A stretch of DNA of 64,000 nucleotides from Pleurodeles waltl (taxonomy: Eukaryota; Chordata; Amphibia; Caudata; Salamandridae): contig NC_090445.1 in NCBI RefSeq assembly GCF_031143425.1, positions 818,622,817 through 818,686,816 on the forward strand. The letters run 5' to 3'. The stretch's first letter is position 1, and each line of letters starts with the position of its first letter. Under the pieces are notes generated by a model. That model worked only from the letters and a program-made list of their open reading frames with translations, had not been told where the DNA came from and ran no database searches. The position numbers and the translations under genes were made by a program. Of the stretch, positions 20,626 through 32,492 are shown piece after piece.

Positions 20626-21822
20626 TGTGTCATTGATATTATGTCAGTGATCCACCGTGGCATTGGTCTGTTGGCCTATTTTCTGTATCCTGGTCAGTTA
20701 GAGTAGTCAGCCCCAGCAATCTTATCTCTCCCACAAACCCTAAAAACCCCTGACCCCAATTCAGCACCAGGCTTGCTATGATAGCTAACTGCTTTCCTCT
20801 GAGTCCCTCAAACAGAATACCAAATCCTCTTACCCTGATACCTAGCTGAGTACTGACCATATGCAAAGCATATGCAACAGAAATAATACAAAGAAAATAA
20901 AAAGGGCCCCTCTTCTCAAAGGCATTTTGGTGATATTCGGGTACTATTCATTTAATCATTTAATTTTTGATTGGAATTTTGAATGAAGACTATAGAATAA
21001 CTATTCTCTGTAAATCCCTTACTAATGAAAAATGTGGCATTTTTTCTTTTTAGGGTGAAAACTTTCGTCCATGCCCACCTTTCAGCCTCCCCTTTTGATT
21101 CTCCTGCATCCCTAACACCAGGTGTCCAGTCTATATTTCTAAAATAGCTCTTTTTATGGAGAAAAAGGTGGCTTTATGCCTCCTTGCTCTGGCTTCTCTC
21201 TTCCTCCCTGATTACTAGGTTCCATCCTTATCCATCTGGTCTCCGAGTTGCCACCTCGTCTCTGGCATGGCTTCTCTTCACTCTTTATCTGTATTTTAAG
21301 GTCCAAAATATGATCCTCTTTCTTCTATTTCCTCTTCCTGCACCCTAGCGCCCATTTGTCAGCAGGGTTCCTTGCAACTGCTCCTTTACTGCCCTTACTA
21401 CCCTAGACAATTTTAAACCCTCCCCTGTCCATTATTAGTTGCCATGCTGGATTGATGTTTCTGTTCTGGTGTGCAGTGTCTAAATTTCACAAACATCCTT
21501 TGCTGTTTGTGAAAAACCCTGATCTGATAGATACCGATGAATTTCACAGGTGTCAGACTGGATCTGGACATTTTTTGAAGGATCAATGCCCCAGTGCACC
21601 GCTGAATGGCTTTGTTCTGTTCTGTTCCGTGCGGCGGTGGAGGTATTGTTGCCGACGGAGGTGACATTGTGATCACCTATACAGGCACCCGCCCAGGTTC
21701 GCGAATGTCAGTTCTTTTCTTTTCGCACCAGTTAACGCTGATACGGACAAGAGCTACCCTCTGTTGTTTTTTTGACAGGTCTTTTTTGACATTTTGTTGT
21801 TTATTTTTCAAAGTGTGTTAAG

Positions 21823-23531
21823 ATGTCCTCCAGAAATGTAGGGTTTAAAACATGTGGTGCCTGGCACTGTGCTATGTCGGTTACAGGCCCCCATCTGGTC
21901 TGTTTATGGTGTCCAAAGCACGACCACGACTTGAAATCATGCTCAGACTGATGGGCCATGACACTAAAGGCTTTGAGGGAGCAGTCCATAAAGCTGCTTG
22001 CAGCCCAGCAGTTAATGACGCTTAGTGCGGCTCCTAGGAGGTGTCTGTCCCGATCTAGTAGAAGGTCATGAGACCAATTTAGGAGCCTCAAGTCCTCTTC
22101 GTCCCATTCTAATTGTTCAGGACCCTCGGGAAAGAGGTACAAGAAACGTAGGAAGTTGACGCGGTCTTCGACTTCTCCTCGTCCATCAACTGGTACAAAG
22201 GCTTTGGAACATCAGCGTTCCAGGCATGGTTCAGCTGAGCTGTTTCCATGTCCGGCTCCGCGCCTTCCTGCATTTCTGGGAGCTGGAGTGACCTCAGCTC
22301 AAATAAGAGTTTTAGGAGGACATGTGTTACGTATTTGAGCGAGCTGACCCTTCTGGAGTGCCTTCGGGCCCCTCCGGGTCAGAGGAGGCCCCATCAGGTT
22401 CCACGCCGATGGCTCCGACCTCTGCTCTGATGGGATCTCGTGGATCTGATCACGGATCTGGACTGGCACCAGTCATGCCAACGCAACCTGGCGCAGGTTC
22501 CAATGCCCATGCTGCTGCCACATAGCAGTGCCCCATTCTCAGCCCCAAGGACTCGGAGTCGGAACGGCATTGATCAACACCGACTCTGGTCCCAACAGGG
22601 CCTATTGGTACTAGGTTGTTACCTGAGCATTTATATGAACAGCCAGGCATGAGGGAAGAATGGGAGGGGTCACTGGACCCTTTAGATGACCAGTTGGGCA
22701 CTTACACTAACTTAGACTTGTATGAGGAATTAGGAGATGCCAGTGGACTGGACCCATCTCTAGATACTGGTTTGCTTTCTCCCCCTACAGTGGCTATGGA
22801 GGAGGGAGCATCATATGCAATGGTGTTGAAGAAGGCAGCAAAGATCCTCAAACTAGCTTCTGTGGCTGTCAAGACTAACGTATTGAGTGTAGTGCTTCAG
22901 CCAGGGGCTTCCTCCTCAGAACCCCTGCTCACCTTCAATGAGGCACTGACTGATGTCCTACTAGGAACATGGTCCGAACCCAGCACAGGGGCTCCTCTGA
23001 ACCGGACAATTGCCCGACGCCATCGCCCCACCCCACGTGACCCTAGTTTCCTCACCCAATGCCCTACTCCCAAGAGCTTGGTAGTCCAACCCTCAAATTC
23101 CCATGGCGCATTTCCTGCCGCTACCCTGGACAGGAAATCCAAGAGGCTGGACACCAATATTTTTTTTTTTCCTCCAGCCTGGTATTGTGGTAGGTGATAT
23201 TGCATGCCTTTTGGGCTGCTACTCACATATGTTGTGGGACACGATGGCGCAAGTGCTACCAGAGGTCCCAGAAGAGGCCGGGACCATCTTTTCCCAAGCA
23301 GTAAAAGAAAGGATAGATGCAGCAAGGTTCACCATCAGGTGTGGATTGGACATGACCGACTCATCGGGCAGAGTGGTTTCATCGGCAGTGGCTCTTAAAC
23401 ACCTCGTCTGTTTGAGAGCATCTGGTTTTTCAGAGGATGTCCAGGCCAACCTCATGGACATGGCCTTCAATGGGACTTGTCTCTTTGGAGAGAAGGCTTG
23501 TGGGCTACGGCCAAGTCCTTGGGCATTTTAG
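21823..23531 (+). pseudogene. DIRS copy B gag-like pseudogene
   Basis: It starts MSSRNVGFKTCGAWHCAMSV and keeps TGPHLVCLWC plus a His and Cys of the gag zinc cluster, then hits a TGA at about 21950. A later open part (22616-23197) aligns with gag of copy A: PLLTFNEALTDVLLGTWSEP against PLLPFNDALLDPVLEVWKKP, and PRDPSFLTQCPTPKSLVVQP against PTDPGFLSRHPTPESLVVQA. A frameshift at the T-run (23157-23171) moves the rest into the frame of 23103-23531, which ends with LFGEKA. There are several stops and frameshifts, so it is non-functional. Confidence 0.83.
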
Positions 23532-23749
23532 TGACCCCCACGTCAACAGTCTGTTTTTCTCCCCTTTTTTGGCTTCGGAAGGGGCATGTCACCGCGCCAA
23601 CCCTATGCCAGCCACAGTCCTGTGCAAGCTCCCCAGGTTTTGTGGGGATGAGGCTGTGGAGCATTCTGACCCCGTGGGTCAGGTAGCCAGAAGTCATCCA
23701 CCACCACCCTCCAAGCAGGTGCAGCCTCTAAGTCTCCTTATAAGGGATC

Positions 23750-24860
23750 ATGTCTGTCCGTCTTTGTGGGCGAGTTCGCCATCATCACCCCCAGTGGCGG
23801 AAGGCCATAACATCAGTCAGGTGGGTCTTGCAAATCATTCAGAAGATCTACTCCCTACCCTTTGAATCTTCCCCTCTCCCAACACTGTATCGGCTGACGG
23901 AGGATCATCTAAAATTGCTCAGCGAGGAAGTCAAGCGAGGAGCCAAAGAGAGTGTTCCGATATCAGAAGTAGGCAGTATTTGTTATATCTGCTACTTTCT
24001 GATACCCAAGAAGAACAAAGGCTTTCAGCCTAGACCTCCAAACCATCAACCTCTTTTTCAGAAAGGAGAAATTAATGATGCTTACTTTGGCTCAGGTCTT
24101 GTCTGCTCTAGACCAAGAAGGCTGGTTTGTAGAGTTGGACTTGCAGGATGCATGTTTTCACATTCCTTTCCTGTCTGCCCACAGGTGTTACCTGGGGTTC
24201 GAGGTAGGTCCCGAGCACTTTCAGTTCACTGTGCCCCCCTTTGGCATTACCTGCTCCTCTTGGGTGTTCACCAAGGTGGTGGCCGCAGCTCATCTGCAGA
24301 GATTAAGGGTGTCAGTCTTCCCCTTTCCCAAAGACTGGCTGTTAAAAGTGAACTCACACCAGGCTGTCATTTCCCACCTCCAGACTTCGGCAGACCTCCT
24401 GCATTTACTGGGGTTCACTATAAATGTGCCAAAGTCACACCTGACTCCTTCTCAGACACTTCCTTTCAACTGAGATGTTTTGGACACAGTGCAGCTTCAG
24501 GCTTATCCTCCAGCGGAGCGAGTCCAGGATATTCAGGCTATGATATCAATGTTTCAGCCTCTATCCTGGATTCCTCTGAGAATGACTGAGGCTTCTGGGC
24601 CTCATGGCATCCTTAGTCCTGTTGGTGAATCATGCCAGATGGCATATGTGGGCTCGGCAGTGGGACCTGAAGTTCTAGTGGGCTCTGCATCAGGGGATTC
24701 TCTCCGACATGGCCCAGATTTCAGAGGGAACTGCGAAAGACCTGCAGTGGTGGCTAACAAACCGCAATTGGGTCAGAGGCAGACTCCTCTCTCTCCCACA
24801 ACCAGATTTCACAGTGGTGACAGATGCATCACTCCTGGGATGGGATGTCTGAACAGTCAG
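23750..24860 (+). pseudogene. DIRS copy B reverse transcriptase remnant
   Basis: Reverse transcriptase homology is split over frames. It shows YFLIPKKNKGFQP, then MLTLAQVLSALDQEGWFVEL followed by DLQDACFHIPFLSAHRCYLG and the PPFGITCSSWVFTKV block. The catalytic YLDDW box reads FPKDW, so one catalytic Asp is replaced by Lys. It ends in the first RNase H motif, VTDASLLGWDV. The gene is dead by frameshifts and by active-site loss. Confidence 0.82.
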
Positions 24861-25632
24861 GTTGACAGGAATGGGTGTTTCTTTGTGTAGAAAATGTGTC
24901 CGCAGCCCACCTTCTGGATGGTATTGCTTGGGTATCTATTCAAAGGTAAGGAATCTGCAGCTAGAAGTCTTTATCAAATTAGCAAGTTACTTACCTTTGG
25001 TGACACTTTATCTGGTAGAGGCTAAATCTAGCTGCAGATTCCTTACACCCACCCATGCTTCCCCTCTCTGCACAGATTTCTAGGGTTAGGGATAATCCCT
25101 TACTGGGCCCTAGTTTGGACACACCAATGTCAGCGCACTTCATGGCTCTGCGCTCCTGGCATAGAAAGTCAAGAAAAGTAACTGACGTCCACTTGCCTGG
25201 ATGGTGTCTATATAAGTGACCGCTACATCACTTCCGGCCCCACCGCATGGAGCCGAACGAAGCCACCTGACAGTGTATAGGGGTACTGCTCATGCAAAAG
25301 TCTTCTGGATCCAATCTTACGCCCGGGAACTCAAAGGTAAGAATTCTGCAGCTAGATACCGAAGGTAAGTAACTTGTTCAATATTGAGTATGCCAAGTAA
25401 GCAGCAAAGAAGTGGCCAAACTAAGAAAGAAAGAAATACATTAATGTTATTAATAGAGGATTTTAGAACCCTGCTCTCTTAGAAGTCTACAATACATTTA
25501 TGGCAGCCTAATGAACTTTGTATTAAAAACATTGCAGATTTATATTTGGAATTTTTGCTTGTAAAAATAGGCTTCAGTACAAACTTTAACTATTTGACTT
25601 CCTGCATATTGCAATTGTCTTGAAATATTTAG

Positions 25633-25758
25633 GAGATCACTCGTCCACCATTTATGGTCAAAGAAGAGGCAGACTGGAATGAGGACGAGAAGAAGCAGTT
25701 TAAGGAGTATGAGAAAAAATGCAAAGATTTGAATGAAGAAAAGGATAAATTGAGGAAG
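25633..25758 (+). CDS. CFAP43: CFAP43-like exon d
   Basis: This exon has 42 codons in phase 0. The acceptor ATATTTAG is weak in pyrimidines but is the only AG that keeps the frame with exon c. The donor is GTAAAGA. The peptide begins EITRPPFMVKEEADWNEDEK and continues with FKEYEKKCKDLNEEKDKLRK. The PPFM-x-K ... W-x-E-[DE]-E-K-K-x-F-K-E-Y-E-K-K pattern fits the CFAP43 coiled coil, and the exon is clearly coding by its low stop density and charged heptads. It joins exon e in frame across a 10-kb intron. The donor is followed by 48 more in-frame codons of intron with no homology. Confidence 0.72.
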
Positions 25759-27297
25759 GTAAAGAAAGATATCGCTTATAATAAAGTTGTGACAGCAAAA
25801 TTAAAAAAGTGTCACCAATCTTATGGATATCATCTCCAACATCTGTTTATTTCTCAAATTTCCCTTGACCTAAAAGAAAATGCTACAAAATTTTGATGAT
25901 TTCTTTAAAATAATTTTGGAATCCAGCAACCACGGACTTAAGGACTAGCCATTGCCCATCAAGAGCACTATTTGGGTATAACCCTAAAATGGTGTCGACA
26001 TGTCACTTCTTTTAGATATGCATCTTGCCTAGTCTGTGTTTTTATTTAACAGGTCAGGTAACTATATTGTCGTATGATAGTCTGACCTATGCAACAGTTT
26101 GTTTGAATTGTTATAACTTTAAATGCTACATCACAATTTATTATGTATCATACCCTGCACACCATTAGCCTAATCATGTTCAAGTCCTTATAACAAGCGT
26201 TGATCTTAATTGCCACTCTGCCACATGCACAATATCAGTATTAAATGGGATTTTCTCGTGGAAGAATGGGGAATGTTTGGGTATTCCTTGTCAGTACAAT
26301 CTATATCTTGGATTTTTACAAGCTCAGACAATTTTAATTGCTGTGTAGAGTTCTTCAGATTTATTGGATGTTTTATTGTGCCAATTGAAAGTCAAAACTT
26401 AGGATAATGCATAGTAATTCAACAAGTTTCTGGTACACACTAAAGATGCACCCAAGAGAATCTGCTTCGATGACCTCTCTTCCAGAATACCAACACCTGT
26501 TTTATTTCACAGCTGTATCTATGTCACAGACAGCGGAAGGTATGCTCATTTTGGAAACATCTTAGTTTGAGGTGTGTGACCCAAAGTAAAATCCGCCATA
26601 CAAAGAACCGTCCGAGCACAGAGAGGAACCTGTACTTAGACAAATTTGAGTATTAGATTACACATAAGCACCTCACATTTCTAATGCTTTCAGAATGCAT
26701 CACTGGTATCACAATGGATCTGGAAAATGTCTCAACAGTGTTTACCCAAGCATATTCAAATACAGTGTCATTGGTGTGGGAATACTAGGATTACCTAACA
26801 CCTATCTTTCTGATTTGTAACCTTATCATGGCACGCTGAATAATTTTGTGAGGTGATCCACAATTTAAACTGAGAATCATAATTTATAAGAGCATCAGGC
26901 TTGCTGAACCAATTCAGGCATAATATAGGTACTGAATAAGGAAAGGTCCCTGTGAAAAAGCAATCCACGACTGGTGGGTGTGGTCCTGTATCTTAATAAT
27001 GTGAGATTTCCTGAAAACTTTACACCTGTGAAGAGTGTTATTGATTCACTATGCTTAATGTTTAGATACACATTTGTGTTTGGGAATCTTTCTAACCTTC
27101 ACACTGTATACAGGAGTCATAACGGGAAGAGACATAGAATTATATAAGGGCACTGGTGATGCCAATGACCTTTGTTTCCTTTTTTACATGTGCAAACCAT
27201 GCCATAATCTGGAGCTCCTGCTGTATTTTCACTTCATATTTTTTTTTCTGTTTTCACTTGGAATTGCACCTACTTTTCCTCATTTCAGTCAAATAAG

Positions 27298-27603
27298 ATG
27301 TCTCTTCTCAAGCCCAAACCTTTGAGGCCTTTGTCTGGAACATATCCTCAGATGATCCGCAGTCCACAAGACCAAAAAACAGATTACTGTGCCAGTGCCT
27401 TGATGCAACCAAAGAAGCTTAAGGAAGAAGATTTTAAACTCTCTCCAGCAGGAGAGAGGTTCCTACTCACATTTCCCAGTAAAGGTACACCCCACACCAT
27501 CTCAGTGTCATTCCCTGATCCAGGAGGCGTGGACTCCATACCATTGAAATCACATAATTTAAGAAACATAGAGGTTCATCTTCCTGCTGAGATCTTGAAG
27601 TAG
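27298..27603 (+). other. Unrecognised 101-codon open stretch
   Basis: The open frame encodes MSLLKPKPLRPLSGTYPQMI and ends in VHLPAEILK. I recognise no domain. It lies just upstream of LINE-like reverse transcriptase fragments in the same orientation and may be a piece of that element. It is not called as a gene. Confidence 0.3.
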
Positions 27604-29680
27604 GAGAATAGCTGGGTATTTCAATAATGAGACTATTGCCAACTGCGAAATGTTTATGAGAATACAAAGACCAATGAAATGCTGCCAGTGATGATGAGCT
27701 ATGTGAGTTTGGTGTGCTATTTAAACCATATAAGGACCCACTACACTGCACTTCACTTAATAGCACTGTGCTTGCTCAGCTTGGACACAGTGACCATACT
27801 AGTAGCAGTAAGGATAGATATGGCAATTGCTAAATTGGAACATAAGGATATTGCAGAGTTCCTTTCAGACAGAAGCATGTCATGTAATAGAGTATTAAAT
27901 GCTGGACTAAGAGAAGAGGTAATGATTGCATCCTTTGATTCTGAAAAGGCCTTTGATTTGATCAGCAGGGGATATTTGTTTGGATCAGTTGAATACATAA
28001 ACTTTGAGATTAGAATTATGGTGATGTTAGAATACTATATAACATCCCAACTGCATGGAAAAAACACAAAAGACTATGGGCATTTGTTAGGAGGCTGGTG
28101 GTCTGAAGACCACATTACGTGGTTGGCGGGCAGACCCGCAAACCTACTGCCAGCCCCTCAAGGATCGGTGATCTCGATGGGCTGACGGCAGTCCTGGTTG
28201 TAATCAACCAGGGTGGTGCTGAGCTCAGTGCAGCCCTGCTGATTACAACCTTCTCTGCCATCCTTTTCATGGTGGTTTCACCACTATGAAAAAGCTGGCA
28301 GGGAACAAGTGCAGGGGTCCCCCTGCCCAGCACCCTTGAAACGGGCACTCTCCGCCATGCAGACAGTGTGCATTTCAAGGGTGCTGGTACACCCTGCATG
28401 CAGCAGCATTGCCGCCAGCTCAGTTGTGAGCTGGGAACAATGCTGCTCCACCTTTCCCACTGGGTTGACGGGCAGGAACCTTTTTCCTGCCCGTCGGCCT
28501 AGTGGGAAAGTTGTAATAGGGCCAGTGTGGAGGCTGCCACCTTGACGGCAGTCTCCTCACTACGGGTCTGGCAGTCGGGTTTTCTGACCACCAAACTCAT
28601 AATCAGGCCCTGTATATCATACTTCAGCGATACTGAGGGGTACAAGACATTGATGCCTACTGTTCCTGTTAATATTTTCCAGCCTTCTGGTAATGTAAAT
28701 TCTGAACATAGGGGGATTGTGCTAGGGGAGACAAGCACGGAGGGAGGGGGGACTGTAGAGAAGACACTGATTGTTTTAGATACAAAACTAAACAATGTTA
28801 GCAGTTAAAAGATTTGCAATTGCACTTGGCTCATCAGTTCCTGGGTCATATCCTATGCTTTCTGCATGGGTAAGGGAACCAGGAATTTTAGATACCAGTT
28901 GATAAGAATTCATCCAATGTGGACTGACTTTACAACAAACAATCCAGATAATCTGATAGAAAGCTCAGTCGATCAGTATATTTCTGAATAAAGCTGCCCT
29001 TTAAGTGTAGGGTGATCCTGAGTAATACTGTGATGGTGCTTCACTTAGTGTACATTTTTCAAGGGATTCACATCTACATTTGAGGATTTTTTAAATACTC
29101 GATAATCTTTCACAAAAATGGTATGTGCTGAGAAAAATAGTAGGGTGGCACTTGAGATACCGAAGGGGTCATAGGATATGGTAAAGTTTGTAGCCTCGCA
29201 ATATCAGGCATTTTTTTCATCAGCTCAACTGCCATTCACAACCAATGGATGGGTGTGGGGGATAAGTATGGAAAACACAGCTATTGGCAAATGCAGTAAA
29301 CCCATAAGCTTGCTGGGCATACAGGGGATGCACAGGCATCAGGTAGACACCATACAAAACATGTAGACTATTATAACTATATGTATGGAGCACAGCTACT
29401 CTTATACTTCAGAGGCTTCATCATGGGAAATCAAAGCTTTCACACAGGCATCTAAAACCATAGATATCGAGATGTATAAATATAGGGTTGTGCAAATTGG
29501 GATGCCCATGTACTGGAAGATAGACTCTAGACATTCTGACAGGTTTATTTGGCTTGTGAGAGATATGGCTTACTCGTGTCTCATGCAAGTACCCAGGTGG
29601 TGGTCCCAAAGGACTGGTCCCTATTCATTTTTCAGTAAGAGCTCACAGAAGTGGATCTTACAGCAAAGTGATTAACATGG
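27604..29680 (+). mobile_element. Degraded L1/Tx1-like LINE remnant, interrupted
   Basis: Upstream of the inverted-repeat element, the segment at about 27920-28060 reads VMIASFDSEKAFDLISRGYL. This fits motif A of L1-type reverse transcriptases (Asp followed by EKAFD). Immediately after the inverted-repeat element, around 28640, the sequence reads GTRH, stop, CLLFLLIF, fitting a decayed motif B (GTRQGCPLSPLLF type). The rest to about 29680 carries many stops with no clear motif. Motif order and spacing support one split element, but the decay makes the clade uncertain. Confidence 0.45.
28093..28610. mobile_element. Inverted-repeat (MITE-like) element, copy 3
   Basis: The right end CCACCAAACTCATAATCAGG plus CCC matches the GGGCCTGATTATGAGTTTGG type of terminal repeat seen in copies 1 and 2. 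The left end (GGAGGCTGGTGGTCTGAAGA) is degraded. The interior shares the GC-rich blocks and the CATGGTGG...CCACTATGAAAA hairpin. It separates two parts of a LINE reverse transcriptase remnant. Confidence 0.55.
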
Positions 29681-30656
29681 TACATGATACAATTCTGTAA
29701 AGTACGACAGGATGGTGAGGCGATTGTGGGAAGGTTCTAAGCAGTGAACATTGAATCTGAACTTTTAGATACACAAAATTGCTATTGAGAAAGGTGAGCT
29801 TTATCTCTAAGGTGCGATTGGACGAACAGTGTCACTATAGATCTGAATACCCAAGCTAACATTTTAGAATGCCTATCGTTGCTGATTGATAAAGATGTAA
29901 GACTGGCATAGAGAATCATTTTTCTTTACACTGAATTAACCCTTTAATTCAACTTTATTTTTAAACCAACCTTCTGGAAGGGGTGTGTGACATGTTTTTT
30001 TCTGGTTTTCCAGAGATGTTCTTGAGGGATTGTTAGTTAGGACTAACTTGATTCTCACAATCTCTTGCCAGTGTAATAGTGGAGGGTCCACCACCTATAT
30101 TCCCCACTGGTTTACCTTTCCTGTACCAGACAGAGGTCAGCTATTCCTCGAGCAGAGCCTGCCCTTTGAACTGGCCTGTTTGGTCTCAGCTATGTGAAAG
30201 AGGTGCCAAAGGACAGGATATGCTGCTCTTTTTTGGAAGTCTCATTTCAGAATTTTAAATGCATGTATCTTGGATGCTGTTACCTGGGACAGAAACAGAA
30301 GTCACAAACTTTCCCATACTCAGTAGCTGTGTGACTTCATAATTGCCACTTGAATGTCCATATGTTTACATCTGCAGAACTCCCAGTCATGAATGGCTAG
30401 GATGAGGAAGAAGTATCCCATTCAGAATACTCAGGAAGCACCCTGTATTCTGAATAAACTACTAAACAGTCAAGAAGCAGTAAAATGGAGAACCGTCTAA
30501 AAGGACTGGTGCATATAACACTACTATTTGCCAGGATAAGAAGAATTGTGTGTTTTGATGGGGACTACCTGGAACCACGTGAACGCCATAGAAGCTGCTG
30601 CTACAAAGAGCAGTTTTTTGGAGACCACTGCATGCCCTTGTTTCCCCCATGCAGAT

Positions 30657-32492
30657 ATCAATCAATCAATCAGGATTTTTAAAGCATGGCTGGTCATCTC
30701 CAGGCGCTTGCAGGTCTCGAAGGCTTATTAGAACAGCCAGCTCTTGAGAGCTTTTGGAATTCCAGAAGTGAGGTGACGGTCCGGAATTGCTTGGGGAGGC
30801 TCTTCCAGGTTTCTGCTGTGATGTGAGAGAAGGAGCGTCCTCCATTTCTGCTTTGGTAGATGCAGGGAGTATGGCCAAGTGAAAGGGAGGCAGAGTGTTG
30901 TCTTCTCGAGGGTTGGTGGAAGGTCAGGCAGTGGCTAATGTACGTGGGTCCTTGGTTGTGTAGAGCCTTGTCTGGGTGGGTCAGCTACTTGAATTGGCAT
31001 CTCTTCTGTACAGGGAGCCAGTGGAGTTGCCTGAGGTGGGGTGTGATGTGAGTTCATCGGGGAAGGCTGAGGATCAGTCTGGCTGAGACGTTCTGTCTGG
31101 TCTGAAGTCTCTGTAAGAGGTGTGTAACAATTCCTACATAGAGGGTGTTGCTGTAGTCCAGTCGGCTGATGTTGAAGGCCTGTGTCACAGTGCGTAGGGG
31201 TAGCCATTTGAAGATCTTACGTAGCATGCAGAAAGTGAGGAAGCAGGTGGAGGAAAGGGCATTGATCTATGATTTCATAGGGAGCTTGTTGTCAATGATA
31301 AATCCAAGGTTTCTGGCATGGTCGTAGGGAGTGGTACGGGTCCTAGGTTTGCCACCAAGAGACATTCCATATGTTGCTGCTATTGCCAAAGATCAGTACT
31401 TATGTCTTGTATGTGTTCAGCTGAAGGAAGTTGTTCTTCATCCAGTCAGTGACACTTGTCATACATCTGCGGAAGTTGGTTCTGGTGGTGGAGGGATCAT
31501 TGGTGATTGAGAGGATGAGTTTGGTGTAGTCTGCGTAGGAAATTATGTTGAGACTATGGGATCTGACGATGTTGGCCATCGGGGTCATACATACGTTGAA
31601 GAGCGTGGGGCTGAGGGATGAGCCTGGGAGACACGCCAGGTGATCTCCTTGGGTTCAGAGGTGAAAGGTGGGAGGTGGATCCCCTGGGTTCTTCCGGTGA
31701 GGAAAGAGGTGATCCATCTGAGCGCTTCACCTTGGATGTCGATGTGGTAGTCTTTTAATCAGCATGTGGTGAGATGCCCATGTTGAAGGCAGCCGAGAGG
31801 TCGAGGAGGATCAAAGCTGCTGTTTCTCCCTAGTCGAGGAGGGTTTGGATGTCATCGGTGGCTGCGATCAGGGCAGTTTTGGTGCTGTGATTACTGTGGA
31901 ACCTGGATTGGGAGGCGTTGAGTAGCTGTTTCTGCTCCAGATATGTCATACATTGCTTGTTGATGACCTTTTCCACTACCTTCGCTGGGAATGAGAGCAG
32001 GGAGATTGGCCAGTAGTTTTGGGGTTTGCTGGGGTCGGCTGAGGGTTTTTTGAGTAGTGGTCTGACCTCGGCATGTTTCCAGGTGTCAGGAAATGTTACA
32101 GTGGTGATAGAGGTGTTGAGCAGGGTGGTGAGTTCCTGGCTGATCCTTTGGTTTCCAAGGTTGACTGTGTGGTGCAGGCATGGGTCTGTGGGAGCTCCCG
32201 AATGAATGGATTTCATGGTAGAGGTAATGTCCTGGGTGGAGAGGATGTTCCAGGTGATCAGTGCGTGGTTTATGTTGGTTACGGTGGTGGTGTATCTTTT
32301 AAGGAAGTCCATAGGTGTGGGTTTGGGTTTGAAGTTTCTGTATATGGTTGAGATCCTGTCATGGAAGAAGTAGACGAGGTTGTCGCACAGCTCCTGTGAG
32401 GGTGTGATATTGTTTTTGGCTGCAGCCAGCTTGGAGAATTCCTTAACAATGTTTAAAAGTTCCTTGGTGTTGTGTGCAGACATGTACTGCAT
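30657..32492 (-). pseudogene. CR1/L2-like LINE reverse transcriptase, broken copy
   Basis: The minus-strand frame 32492-31830 (220 codons) shows the region just before and at the start of the RT domain: TFPDTWKHAEVRPLLKKPSA, then PQNYWPISLLSFPAKVVEKV and SQSRFHSNHSTKTALIAATD. Further downstream (31588-31400) is the active-site region ISYADYTKLILSITN, where the usual YADD box reads YADY, so a catalytic Asp is lost. Frameshifts separate the blocks. The element ends on an ATTG-type tail at about 30657-30672 (TGATTGATTGATTGAT read on the minus strand), characteristic of CR1/L2-type 3' ends. The 5' part with the endonuclease is absent, as in most 5'-truncated LINE copies. It is antisense to the host gene. 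Confidence 0.82.

Larger units (their letters stand above)
21520..25379 (+). mobile_element. DIRS retrotransposon copy B, internally deleted (no recombinase)
   Basis: The left terminal repeat is degraded (about 21520-21720, with GTCAGACTGGATCTGG and GCGAATGTCAGTTCTTTTCT). It pairs with the right repeat at about 25180-25379, which contains TTCTGGATCCAATC in inverse orientation and ends ACCGAAGGTAAGTAACTTGT. An internal complementary region lies at about 24935-25055, with AAGGTAAGGAATCTGCAGCT and AAGTTACTTACC. Gag and RT remnants are in order, but from the first RNase H motif (about 24815) the sequence jumps to the internal complementary region. The rest of RNase H, the methylase-like part and the whole recombinase are therefore missing. 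It belongs to the same subfamily as copy C and differs from copy A. Confidence 0.82.
3308..25632 (+). other. Intron 3 of the CFAP43-like gene, about 22 kb, filled with mobile elements
   Basis: The intron runs from donor GTAAGAG to acceptor ATATTTAG. Its content is listed separately: inverted-repeat elements, DIRS copy A, a gag remnant, a TG...CA element, the AT-rich composite and DIRS copy B. Remaining stretches where I see only anonymous intronic sequence are 3308-3688, 4183-5133, 12614-13048, 16016-16822, 17468-18240 (with a 176-codon minus-strand open stretch at 18018-17488 that I do not recognise) and 20640-21519. Confidence 0.65.

Noticed and set aside
27298..27603. Possible retroviral or host protein fragment
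   Set aside because: No gag, protease, polymerase or envelope motif is recognisable. It is kept only as an unrecognised open stretch.
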